Source: Actinomycetospora sp. NBRC 106378 (GTDB taxonomy: Bacteria > Actinomycetota > Actinomycetes > Mycobacteriales > Pseudonocardiaceae). From it: a DNA stretch of 64,000 bases. The notes beneath the pieces are model-generated. The model was not told the DNA's origin, did not search any database, and was given only the letters and a program-made list of their open reading frames with translations. Location: the NCBI RefSeq assembly GCF_030269685.1, contig NZ_BSTT01000001.1, positions 806,001 to 870,000 on the forward strand. The letters run 5' to 3'. The first letter of the stretch is position 1; every line of letters starts with the position of its first letter. A program made the position numbers and the translations under genes. Below are positions 1 to 7,856 of the stretch, in pieces.

Positions 1-1371
1 GATCACCGACATGGCCTGGCCGTGGCGCTTGGCGTTGGCGACGGCCGTGTCGAGGTCCGCGCCGAGCCGGCGGCGGTTGGCGAGCTGGGTGAGCGGGTCG
101 AACTGCGACAGCCGCTCGGTGGCGGCGTGCAGGCGGCTGGCCTCGATGGCCGAGCCGGCGAGGGTCGCGAGCATCTCGACCGCCGACAGCGACTGGCCGT
201 CCACCTCGCCCTCGCTGCCGTCGAAGCACTCGAGGACGCCGATCACCCGGGCGCCGACGACCAGGGGCACGGCGACGGCGGCCTCGTCGTCGGTGTCGGG
301 ATCGCCGCGCGAGATCTGCCCGTAGCGCGCGGAACGGCCGACCACGCCGACGCCGAGGCTGCACTGCCGCTCGAGGGGCGGGATCGCACCGCGCTCGGAG
401 TCGTAGGCCAACTCCAGGCCCGAGCCCTCCTCGTCGAGCAGCCAGAGCAGGACCCGGCCCTCGGTCACGGCGACCGCGGCCTGCACCGTCGAGTCGACGA
501 CGTAGCGGGTGTTGAGCGAGCCCGCGATCTCGCGGGTCATGATCAGGATGGTGCGCAGGCGGTCGGTCTGGGCCTGCAGGCGCTCGGCCTGCGCCATCGA
601 CTCCTCGCGCTGGTGGCGCAGGGCGACGGTCATGTCCGCGAGCCCGTCACGCAGGGCGACCAGCTCGGCGGACCCGGCGACCGGCTCCGGTGGGTGGAGA
701 CGTCCTTCGGAGATCCCCCGGACCGAGGCGAGGAGGCCGTCGACGGGGGCGACCACGTGGCGCTCGAGCCGGCGGCGGCCACGCAGTGCGACGACCAGGG
801 TGCCGAGCCCGACGAGGACCAGCAGCAGACCCACCGACCACTGCATGATCGAGGACATCCGCTGGTTGTCCTCGATCGCCGCCAGCGTCGCGGCGCGGGT
901 GTCGTCCTTGCGGCCCTGGTAGTTGTCGAAGATCGCCTTGCCCTGCAGGAGGAAGGCCTCGACCCCGCCGGGCGGCGGGATCTGCCGGGCGCGGTCGGCC
1001 CACTCCGTGCGCCAGCGCTGCTGGGCGAGGAGGAGTTGCAGGACGCTCTGCCGCAGCGCGGGTTCCTCGAGGAGGTTGACCATCTGCGTGTCGGACGCCG
1101 CGAGGTCGGGACTGGCCTTCGTGGCCTCGTCGGAGAAGAACCGGTCGCCGGTGGCGAGGTAGCCGCGCAGCGACGAGTCCATCGAGAGCATCGCCTGGTG
1201 CGAGTCCTCGACGGCGAGCAGCCCGGCCTGCAGCCGGTCCTCGGTCGGCGAGGTCACCGCGGCGCTGTAGAGCACGCGGAACACGACGAGCAGCACGATC
1301 ACGAGAGCGGCCACGGACACCGTGACGCCGAGGCGCTGGACCTCGGTGGTCAACCTCGGTGCTCGTCTCAC
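1..1371 (-). CDS. Membrane-bound GAF-GGDEF protein (putative diguanylate cyclase), 3' end outside window
   Basis: This open frame runs off the left edge with no stop; 457 codons are visible. It has an N-terminal membrane helix (about residues 16-31), an extracytoplasmic four-helix region of about 140 residues (CHASE3-like), a second helix (about 178-198), a HAMP-like linker, a GAF-like domain (about 265-415) and then FDPLTQLANRRRL near residue 423, the opening signature of a GGDEF domain. GGDEF proteins make cyclic di-GMP from two GTP; the catalytic GG(D/E)EF itself lies outside the window, so activity cannot be judged. The GTG at 1371 is preferred over the upstream ATG at 1461 because AGGAGG sits 8 bases before it. 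A promoter-like sequence lies about 90 bases upstream. Confidence 0.85.
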   Translation of the reverse strand, partial: MRRAPRLTTEVQRLGVTVSVAALVIVLLVVFRVLYSAAVTSPTEDRLQAGLLAVEDSHQAMLSMDSSLRGYLATGDRFFSDEATKASPDLAASDTQMVNLLEEPALRQSVLQLLLAQQRWRTEWADRARQIPPPGGVEAFLLQGKAIFDNYQGRKDDTRAATLAAIEDNQRMSSIMQWSVGLLLVLVGLGTLVVALRGRRRLERHVVAPVDGLLASVRGISEGRLHPPEPVAGSAELVALRDGLADMTVALRHQREESMAQAERLQAQTDRLRTILIMTREIAGSLNTRYVVDSTVQAAVAVTEGRVLLWLLDEEGSGLELAYDSERGAIPPLERQCSLGVGVVGRSARYGQISRGDPDTDDEAAVAVPLVVGARVIGVLECFDGSEGEVDGQSLSAVEMLATLAGSAIEASRLHAATERLSQFDPLTQLANRRRLGADLDTAVANAKRHGQAMSVI

Positions 1372-1462
1372 GGCACCACCCTCCTGGCCCGATGTCCCCC
1401 GGGCGTCCCGCCGGAGCTCCGACGAGCGTGCTCTTCGCTGGACATCCCCCACCGGCGGCATG

Positions 1463-1490
1463 ACGTTAGCCGGTTCTGGGTACGGGTCAC
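1463..1490 (-). promoter_or_regulatory. Candidate promoter of the GGDEF gene
   Basis: Read on the minus strand: GTGACC (1490-1485), a 16-base spacer and TAACGT (1468-1463). It resembles a housekeeping sigma promoter and would give a leader of about 85 bases before the GTG at 1371. Assigned by eye only. Confidence 0.4.
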
Positions 1491-1540
1491 AGCTTTACGG
1501 GCCGGGGCCGAGTGGATCCGTGCTCATGGAGCAGCACATA

Positions 1541-1554
1541 CGGCCGTACGGCCG
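1541..1554. repeat. 14-bp perfect palindrome
   Basis: CGGCCGTACGGCCG is a perfect palindrome in the gap between the GGDEF gene and the 3' end of the next minus-strand gene. It could be a regulator site upstream of the GGDEF promoter or part of a terminator for the hypothetical gene; the sequence does not decide. Confidence 0.35.
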
Positions 1555-1573
1555 AGCAACTGGGCGGCGCGGA

Positions 1574-2197
1574 TCAGGCCGAGAGCGACGACCGCGAACT
1601 GCGCGCCGTGGACATGCGCACGACGTTGGGGTCTCCCGCGTGCCGCGGACGCGACGGCGCCGGGGTGAGACGCCGGTGCACGAGCAGGTCGATCTCGGTC
1701 GGGTAGGGCACGCCGCCCTCGGGCGAGGTCTGCCAGGCCGCGAGCTCGGCGACGACGGCGCCGGTGGCGGCGCTGCGTGCGTCGGAGGCGGGCACGGGCA
1801 GGTGGAGCACCGGGACGCCGACCTCGACGGCACTGCGGGCGGCGGCGAGCGCCGCCTCGGACCCGCCCCGGACGACGACGCCCGCGGGGGGCTCGCCCGC
1901 GATGAGTGCGTCCAGCCGCACGACGAGGCGGGCGGCCTCCTCGGCCCAGCCGCGCGAGGGGCCGTCGAGCAGCAGCAGGCGGCCGGCCGGGGCGTCGAGC
2001 TCGTCGAGTTCCGCGTCCACCCCGAGGGGGTCCGGGCCCGTCGCCACGAGGACGGGCCTTACCGGTTCGTCGGTGACGACGCTCCCCGGTCGGCCCAGGG
2101 GCGCGAGCGCCCGGGCGTCCTCGACGGAGGCGACGACGATCAGGAGTTCGGCCACGTCCGGAGTGAGACTTCCGTCAAGGTGATCACCCAGAGTCAT
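1574..2197 (-). CDS. Hypothetical protein, 207 aa
   Basis: I do not recognise this family. The product is Ala/Val/Leu/Asp-rich, without clear membrane helices or a signal peptide, and alternates hydrophobic strands (AELLIVVAS, VRPVLVAT, GRLLLLDG) with helices, which suggests a small alpha/beta fold, perhaps nucleotide- or cofactor-binding; that is inference. The ATG at 2197 is chosen because GGGGAGG precedes it by 5 bases; an ATG-initiated extension to 2248 is possible but lacks a ribosome binding site. The last 25 residues are Arg/Ser-rich and may be a disordered tail. It stands alone, divergent from the tRNA-Gly gene. Confidence 0.6.
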   Translation of the reverse strand: MTLGDHLDGSLTPDVAELLIVVASVEDARALAPLGRPGSVVTDEPVRPVLVATGPDPLGVDAELDELDAPAGRLLLLDGPSRGWAEEAARLVVRLDALIAGEPPAGVVVRGGSEAALAAARSAVEVGVPVLHLPVPASDARSAATGAVVAELAAWQTSPEGGVPYPTEIDLLVHRRLTPAPSRPRHAGDPNVVRMSTARSSRSSLSA

Positions 2198-2463
2198 GGG
2201 CACCTCCCCGCCTTGATCCGCGTTACCCACGCGATCAGCACACACCACATCGTCTCAGCACGACAGACGAGTGCTTCAGGACTACCGCTTGGGCGCAATC
2301 GGATCCACGGACCGTCACCGTTTCGGCTGCGACCGCACCGAGACCACAGCGTGATCCGAGTGAGTTACATGGATGTCGTTGCGGTACGCGTGGGCCGTTC
2401 GTGGCGACGCAGGGTGCCTGATCGGCGGCTCGACGAGCCCGTGTATCGTGATGATCGAAGCAG

Positions 2464-2537
2464 GCGAGTGTAGTTCAATGGTAGAACATCAGCTTCCCAA
2501 GCTGAGAACGCGGGTTCGATTCCCGTCACTCGCTCCA
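2464..2537 (+). tRNA. tRNA-Gly (anticodon CCC), CCA encoded
   Basis: A complete cloverleaf can be drawn: acceptor GCGAGTG pairs with CACTCGC, D-arm with TTCAATGGTAGAA, anticodon stem TCAGC/GCTGA with loop TTCCCAA (anticodon CCC, reads GGG), and T-arm GCGGG-TTCGATT-CCCGT. Discriminator T is followed by genomic CCA. TATCGT at 2444-2449 is a plausible -10 box, placing transcription start about 7 bases before the mature 5' end. Confidence 0.95.
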
Positions 2538-2615
2538 CGCGCATCATCGCAGGTCAGCGGCCCGTCGCCCGGTCATCCGGAGGCGGGCCGACGTCGTTTC
2601 TGACAGGGTCGCCCG

Positions 2616-3545
2616 GTGAGTGCCCTGGACCCGGACCTGGCCGCCGGTATCGGCAGGCTCGAGGCGGACGGCTGGCTGCCCATCACCCGCGGGACGCCCG
2701 AGGAGGCCCGGCAGAACTACCGCGACCTGGCCCTGCTCCGGCGCGGCGCCGTGGACCTGCCGGTGGCGGGGGTGCACGACGACGTCGTGACCGACCCGAC
2801 CACCGACGTCGACGTCGTCGTGCGCGTGTACGAGCCGGCGGACCCGGGCGGCGTCACCGTGGTCTGGCTGCACGGGGGCGGCTGGGTGGTCGGCGACCTC
2901 GAGACCGCGGACGCCGCGGCACGGCGGGTGTGCCGGCACCTGGGTGCCCGGGTGGTCTCCGTCGACTACCGCCTGGCCCCCGAGCACCCGCACCCGGCGC
3001 CGCTGCAGGACGCGCACACCGCCCTGCGCTGGGCGGCCACCCGCTTCGGCGGTCGCCTCGTCGTCGGCGGCGACTCGGCCGGAGCGGGCCTGGCGGCCGG
3101 TCTCGCGCTGCTCGCCCGCGACTGGGGACCACGCCTGGACGGCCAGCTGCTCCTCTACCCGGGCATCGACCCGACGATGTCGTCCCCCAGCTTCGCCGCC
3201 AACGCCGGAGGCCCCTTCCTGACGGCGGACGACATGCGCTGGTTCTACGCGCGCTACCTGCCCGACCCGGACACGCACGTCGACCCGTCGGTCAACCTCG
3301 GCGAGGCCGCACGCCTGGGGGAGGTCGCCGACCTCGCGCCGGCGGTCGTCGCGGTCGCCGAGTTCGACCCCCTGCGTGACGAGGGGGTGGCGCACGCCGA
3401 GGCGATGGCGGCCGCGGGCGTGCCGGTCCGCCTGCTGCGGGGCCAGGGCCTCGTCCACGGCTTCTTCGGACTCGGGTCGGTCTCGTCCGCCGCGCAGCGG
3501 GAGGGCGACCGGGCGCTGGACGCCCTCGCCGAGCTCCTGGGCTGA
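2616..3545 (+). CDS. Alpha/beta-hydrolase, hormone-sensitive-lipase family esterase
   Basis: A 309-aa cytosolic carboxylic-ester hydrolase. HGGGW at residues 86-90 is the oxyanion-hole motif of the HSL/GDXG family; the nucleophile elbow GDSAG follows near 152-156, the likely acid is the Asp in EFDPLRDEG (about 250) and the likely base the His in VHGFFG (about 283). Length is normal for the family. It starts with GTG shortly after the tRNA and has no obvious operon partner. Substrate cannot be predicted; such enzymes usually take short acyl esters. Confidence 0.9.
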   Translation: MSALDPDLAAGIGRLEADGWLPITRGTPEEARQNYRDLALLRRGAVDLPVAGVHDDVVTDPTTDVDVVVRVYEPADPGGVTVVWLHGGGWVVGDLETADAAARRVCRHLGARVVSVDYRLAPEHPHPAPLQDAHTALRWAATRFGGRLVVGGDSAGAGLAAGLALLARDWGPRLDGQLLLYPGIDPTMSSPSFAANAGGPFLTADDMRWFYARYLPDPDTHVDPSVNLGEAARLGEVADLAPAVVAVAEFDPLRDEGVAHAEAMAAAGVPVRLLRGQGLVHGFFGLGSVSSAAQREGDRALDALAELLG

Positions 3546-3876
3546 GGAGTTCCTGAAAGCGCTGACCCGGACGCGGGCCGGACACACCCGGACGCGCCGG
3601 ATCACGGCGAGACGTCCGGCCCGCTCGGCGGGAGGTCGACCGGCCGCCGTTCGCCGCCCGCTCGTCCGCCGGCCCGCTCGGCCCTGCGGACCGGGGACCG
3701 TTCGACCCCCGCCGCGCGGCCGGTCGCCGCCGGGGACACGACCCGATCGGGGCTCCGGGACCGCCGGCGGCGCACCTTTCCCGGACGCACCCGCCGTCGG
3801 GAAGGGCCGGGAGGCCCGACAGGCCCCACCCGCTCCACACGGACAGCCGAGTCCCCGCTATGTTCCGGCGGTCGGA

Positions 3877-3940
3877 GATCACGACGAGGTCACGGCATCA
3901 CGCCGATGCCATCGCTCCCCAGCGACCTCGTCGTGCGATC
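3877..3940 (+). promoter_or_regulatory. Structured 5' leader upstream of the transglycosylase gene
   Basis: The gap 3546-3965 (420 bases) has no gene. At its 3' end an 11-bp perfect inverted repeat, ACGACGAGGTC (3881-3891) with GACCTCGTCGT (3924-3934), is extended by GATC/GATC outside and encloses a second hairpin GGCATC (3894-3899)/GATGCC (3905-3910). A TATGTT at 3859-3864 could be the -10 box. Together they would make a two-tier RNA structure just before the start at 3966. I could not match it to the ydaO c-di-AMP riboswitch or another class I know. It could also be an operator. The rest of the gap is Arg/Pro-coloured GC-rich sequence with no evident feature. Confidence 0.45.
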
Positions 3941-3965
3941 ACCCTGCGGCGAAGGGCGAACACAC

Positions 3966-4862
3966 GTGGCGAGACACGGGCAACCAGCCTCCGGTCCTCG
4001 GGCTACCCGCTTCGACCCCGGCTACACACCCGTCTTCGCCGTTCCCGCCCCGATGCGTCCGATGGCGTCGCGGGCGACGGTCTGGTCCCCGGCTCCGGCG
4101 CCCACCCGCCGCGCGCCGCGCTCCCTCTCGAGCGCCACCTCCGGCAAGATCCTCGTCGCGGCGGTCGCCGCCGGCGCGGTCGTGCCCGCGGTGCAGACGC
4201 TCGACACCTCGCACACCGCCGACGCCGACCCCGGCACCGCCCAGCTCTCCGCCGCGCAGATGGCGCTCGCCTCCCAGGCGGGCCCGACGGCGCGACCGGC
4301 CGCCTCCGCGACGTCCGCGATCAGCGACGTCACCACGGTCGCGATGTCGACCGCCGACCTCGACGCCGCCGCGAAGTCGGCCGACAGCGGGCCGGACGAC
4401 CTGCAGAAGGCCATGTCCGTCGCCCGCGAGAACGGCCCCGTCGAGTTCGGCCGGCCCTATGCGGCGGGGAACGACGACACCCTGAACGGCCAGATCGCGA
4501 AGGCCCTCGGGCTCATGGGGCTGCCGCAGAAGCTCGCCCCCGGCGTCAAGCAGATCATCATGCGCGAGTCCACGGGGAATCCCCGCGCGATCAACAACTG
4601 GGACTCCAACGCTGCGGCCGGCACCCCGTCGAAGGGGCTCATGCAGCTCATCGACACCACGTTCCGCAACGCGGTGCTCCCCTCGCTGGCCGACAAGGGC
4701 ATCTACGACCCGGTCGCCAACATCACCGCCGGCGTCCGCACGATGATCGCCAACCACGGCCTCGACGCCGTCGTCGACGGCGGGCTGCGCAACTCCTCGG
4801 GCAGCTACATCGGCTACGGCGGGGCCAAGCTTCCCGACGACGGGTTGGGTCGCGCCGGATAG
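3966..4862 (+). CDS. Secreted lytic transglycosylase (SLT-like domain)
   Basis: A cell-wall hydrolase of about 298 aa. After a basic N-terminus, a hydrophobic stretch around residues 57-75 (ILVAAVAAGAVVPAV) serves as signal anchor, then comes an Ala/Ser/Asp-rich linker, then an SLT-like domain from about residue 180. The catalytic Glu is probably in RESTGNP (E near residue 201), followed by the family pattern SKGLMQLI and YDPVANI. Such enzymes cleave the MurNAc-GlcNAc bond of peptidoglycan. An upstream ATG at 3906 falls inside the leader hairpin, so the GTG at 3966, preceded by GAAGGG 9 bases away, is the better start. The leader suggests post-transcriptional control. Confidence 0.85.
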   Translation: MARHGQPASGPRATRFDPGYTPVFAVPAPMRPMASRATVWSPAPAPTRRAPRSLSSATSGKILVAAVAAGAVVPAVQTLDTSHTADADPGTAQLSAAQMALASQAGPTARPAASATSAISDVTTVAMSTADLDAAAKSADSGPDDLQKAMSVARENGPVEFGRPYAAGNDDTLNGQIAKALGLMGLPQKLAPGVKQIIMRESTGNPRAINNWDSNAAAGTPSKGLMQLIDTTFRNAVLPSLADKGIYDPVANITAGVRTMIANHGLDAVVDGGLRNSSGSYIGYGGAKLPDDGLGRAG

Positions 4863-4913
4863 TCCCCTCCCGCCGGGCGGTGTCGCGGGCGGCCCCCGGG
4901 GTAGACCGGTTGC

Positions 4914-5756
4914 ATGAGCGAACGAGTGTGGCTGGTGACCGGCGCCTCGCGCGGCCTCGGACGCGCGCTGGCCGAGGTGTGCCTGGAGGCGGGCGACACC
5001 GTGGTGGCGACCGCGCGCAAGGCGTCCTCGCTGGACGACCTGCGCGGCGCCCACGGAGAGCGGCTCGTGGCGAAGGACCTCGACGTCACCGACCGGGACG
5101 CCACGTTCCTGGTCGTGCGCGAGGCCGCCGAGCAGGTCGGGCGGATCGACGTGCTGGTGGCCAACGCCGGGTACGGCCTCGGCGGCGGGGTCGAGGAGGT
5201 CTCCGAGGCCGAGGCGCGCGACCAGATCGAGGTGAACCTCTTCGGCGCGCTGTGGTCGATGCAGGCCGTGCTGCCGACGATGCGCGCCCAGGGCTCCGGG
5301 CACATCCTGCCGATCTCCTCCATGGGCGGCGTCGGTGCGTTCCCGAACACCGGGCTCTACCACGCCACGAAGTGGGGTCTGGAGGGGATGAGCGAGTCGC
5401 TGGCCCAGGAGGTCGCCGGCTTCGGCGTGCACGTGACGATCATCGAGCCCGGCCCGTTCCGCACCGACTGGAACGGCGGGTCGATGGTGCGGGCGCAGCC
5501 GATGCCGGAGTACGACGAGGTCCTGGGCGCCCGTCGCGAGGCGATGGACGGCCGCGGCGCCTTCACCCAGCCCGGTGACCCCCGCCGGGCCGCCGAGGCG
5601 ATGCGCCAGGTCGTGGCGTCGGACCGGCCGCCGCTGCGGCTCCTGCTCGGCAACGCCGCCGCCGACCTCGCGCCGAAGCTCTGGCAGCAGCGCATCGACG
5701 AGGCGGCCGCGTGGGAGCAGGTCGCCCGCGGCGCGGACTTCCCCGAGGGCGAGTAG
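4914..5756 (+). CDS. Short-chain dehydrogenase/reductase
   Basis: A classical SDR of 280 aa: NAD(P)-binding GASRGLG near the N-terminus (residues 10-16), NAGYG, the catalytic Ser in PISSMGG and YHATK as the active-site Tyr/Lys. The pattern resembles oxidoreductases annotated as SDR family with unknown substrate. TAGACC lies 6 bases before the ATG, so the mRNA may be leaderless or nearly so. It converges on prpE, with a hairpin cluster between the two stops. Confidence 0.9.
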   Translation: MSERVWLVTGASRGLGRALAEVCLEAGDTVVATARKASSLDDLRGAHGERLVAKDLDVTDRDATFLVVREAAEQVGRIDVLVANAGYGLGGGVEEVSEAEARDQIEVNLFGALWSMQAVLPTMRAQGSGHILPISSMGGVGAFPNTGLYHATKWGLEGMSESLAQEVAGFGVHVTIIEPGPFRTDWNGGSMVRAQPMPEYDEVLGARREAMDGRGAFTQPGDPRRAAEAMRQVVASDRPPLRLLLGNAAADLAPKLWQQRIDEAAAWEQVARGADFPEGE

Positions 5757-5772
5757 CTCCACCCGTCGTCCT

Positions 5773-5899
5773 GAGCGAAGGGCCCCTCGAGTCGGACGGA
5801 TCGACGGAAGGGGCCCTTCGCTCGGAACGCGGTCGGTCAGCGCCGAGCCGGCGAAGGGCGCCCACGGCCCGTCTACCCGACGGAAGGGGCCCTTCGCTC
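5773..5899. terminator. Bidirectional terminator cluster with repeated arm
   Basis: A 15-bp perfect inverted repeat, GAGCGAAGGGCCCCT (5773-5787) with AGGGGCCCTTCGCTC (5809-5823), is followed by a second exact right arm at 5885-5899 facing a degenerate left arm near 5849. It sits between the convergent SDR and prpE genes. The same 15-base arm recurs at 23412-23462. Confidence 0.75.
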
Positions 5900-5907
5900 G
5901 GAACGGG

Positions 5908-7803
5908 TCAGCCGCCGGCCTGCGGGCCCTTCTGCAGCACCGGACGCAACGTGTCGAGCACGGTCGCGTCGTCGATCGTCGAGGGCACCATCGCGTCCTG
6001 GCCGTCGGCGATCTGGCGCATCGTCTTGCGCAGCACCTTGCCCGAGCGGGTTTTCGGCAGGGCCGGCACGACGGCGACGTTCTTGAACGACGCGACCGCA
6101 CCCACCTCGTTGCGGACCAGCGCCACGAGCTCCGGCGCGATCTCGTCCTCGCCGCGGGTCACACCCGACTTGAGCACGACGAACCCGCGCGGGACCTGGC
6201 CCTTCATGGCGTCGTGCACGCCGATCACGGCGCACTCGGCGACGTCGGGGTGGCCCGCGAGGACCTCCTCCATCGAGCCGGTCGACAGGCGGTGGCCGGC
6301 GACGTTGATGACGTCGTCGGTGCGGCCCATGACGAACACGTAGCCGTCGTCGTCGACGTAGCCGCCGTCGCCGGTGAGGTAGTAGCCCTCGTAGCGCGAC
6401 ATGTACGACTCGCGGAAGCGCTCGTCGTCCTCCCACAGCGTCTGCAGGCAGCCCGGCGGCATCGGCAGCTTGATCACGATGGCGCCCTCCTCGCCGCGGG
6501 GCAGCTCCGTGCCGTCCACGTCGAGCACGTCCACCTGGTAGCCCGGGCACGGCACCGACGGCGACCCGGCCTTGAGCTCCATCGGCTCGAGCCCGCGCAG
6601 GTTCGCCGCGATCGGCCAGCCCGTCTCGGTCTGCCACCAGTGGTCGACGACGGGGACGCCGAGCTTCTCCGAGGCCCACATCCAGGTCTCGGGGTCGAGG
6701 CGCTCGCCGGCGAGGAACAGGGTCTGCAGCGAGGAGATGTCGTAGTCGCGCAGGAGGACGGCGTCGGGGTCCTCCTTCTTGATGCCGCGGAAGGCGGTGG
6801 GCGCGGTGAAGAGCGCCTTCACCCGGTGGTCCTGGATGACCCGCCAGAACGCGCCGGCATCGGGGGTGCCGATCGGCTTGCCCTCGTAGAGCACCGTCGT
6901 GGCTCCGGTGAGCAGCGGCGCGTAGACGATGTAGGAGTGGCCGACGACCCACCCCACGTCGGAGGCGGTGAACATGACCTCGCCCGGGCCGACGTCGTAG
7001 ATCGCCGGCAGGGACCAGCGCAGCGCCACGGCGTGCCCGCCGTTGTCGCGCTGCACGCCCTTCGGCTTGCCGGTGGTGCCCGAGGTGTAGAGCACGTAGA
7101 GCGGGTCGGTGGCGGCCACCGGGACGCACTCGGTGGGCTCGGCGGCGGCCATCGCCTCGGCCCAGTCGAGGTCGCGGTCGGTCATCGGCGCCTCGTACTG
7201 CGGGCGCTGCAGCACGATCGAGCGGCCCGGGTCGTGCTCGGCCAGCTCGATGGCGCGGTCCAGCAGCGGCTTGTACTCGACGATCCGCCTGCCCTCGATG
7301 CCGCACGAGGCGGACACGATCGCCGACGGCGTGGCGTCGTCGATGCGCACGGCGAGCTCGCGGGCGGCGAACCCGCCGAACACCACGCTGTGCACCGCCC
7401 CGAGCCGCGCGCAGGCGAGCATCGCGACCGCGGCCTCGGGGACCATCGGCATGTAGATGATCACCCGGTCGCCCTTGCCGACGCCGACCGAGCGCAGCAC
7501 CCCCGCGAACCGCGCCACGAGGTCGCGCAGCTCGGCGTAGGTGAACCGCTGCTGCGAGTCGGTCACCGGCGAGTCGTGGATCAGCGCGACCTGGTCGCCC
7601 CGCCCGGCGTCGACGTGCCGGTCCAGGGCGTTGTGGCAGGTGTTCAGCTCGCCGCCTGCGAACCACCGCGAGAACGGGAGCGCCGAGGCGTCCATGATCG
7701 TCTCGGGCTCGGTGTACCAGTCGATGAGGGCGGCGGCCTCGCGCCAGAAGCCGTCGGGGTCGGTCATGCTGCGGTCGTAGGCCTGCCGGTACTCGCCACT
7801 CAT
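5908..7803 (-). CDS. prpE: Propionate-CoA ligase (acetyl-CoA synthetase family)
   Basis: A 631-aa AMP-forming acyl-CoA synthetase that activates propionate (or acetate) with ATP and CoA. The P-loop reads YTSGTTGKPKGVQRD; the QRD and overall length match PrpE better than acetyl-CoA synthetase Acs, which usually has YTSGSTGKPKG and about 650 aa. The acyl-adenylate signature WWQTETGWP and the C-terminal KTRSGKVLRK, whose last-but-catalytic Lys is the usual acetylation target, are intact. No methylcitrate-cycle gene is nearby. The start ATG at 7803 has no strong ribosome binding site. Acetate as physiological substrate cannot be excluded. Confidence 0.9.
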   Translation of the reverse strand: MSGEYRQAYDRSMTDPDGFWREAAALIDWYTEPETIMDASALPFSRWFAGGELNTCHNALDRHVDAGRGDQVALIHDSPVTDSQQRFTYAELRDLVARFAGVLRSVGVGKGDRVIIYMPMVPEAAVAMLACARLGAVHSVVFGGFAARELAVRIDDATPSAIVSASCGIEGRRIVEYKPLLDRAIELAEHDPGRSIVLQRPQYEAPMTDRDLDWAEAMAAAEPTECVPVAATDPLYVLYTSGTTGKPKGVQRDNGGHAVALRWSLPAIYDVGPGEVMFTASDVGWVVGHSYIVYAPLLTGATTVLYEGKPIGTPDAGAFWRVIQDHRVKALFTAPTAFRGIKKEDPDAVLLRDYDISSLQTLFLAGERLDPETWMWASEKLGVPVVDHWWQTETGWPIAANLRGLEPMELKAGSPSVPCPGYQVDVLDVDGTELPRGEEGAIVIKLPMPPGCLQTLWEDDERFRESYMSRYEGYYLTGDGGYVDDDGYVFVMGRTDDVINVAGHRLSTGSMEEVLAGHPDVAECAVIGVHDAMKGQVPRGFVVLKSGVTRGEDEIAPELVALVRNEVGAVASFKNVAVVPALPKTRSGKVLRKTMRQIADGQDAMVPSTIDDATVLDTLRPVLQKGPQAGG

Positions 7804-7856
7804 GGGCGCGAGATTGCCACGGGACGTGACGTGGCGCACCCGTCCGGACGGGCCGC

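Noticed and set aside
22..1668. 548-aa plus-strand open frame
   Set aside because: Antisense shadow of the GGDEF gene; composition is Gly/Arg/Asp/His-rich without any domain, as expected from a high-GC antisense frame.
2365..2547. 60-aa minus-strand open frame containing GIEPAFSAWEADVLPLNY
   Set aside because: It is the antisense translation of the tRNA-Gly gene, a well-known spurious product.
3877..3965. c-di-AMP (ydaO) riboswitch before the transglycosylase
   Set aside because: The conserved single-stranded blocks of that class are not present; only generic stems are visible.
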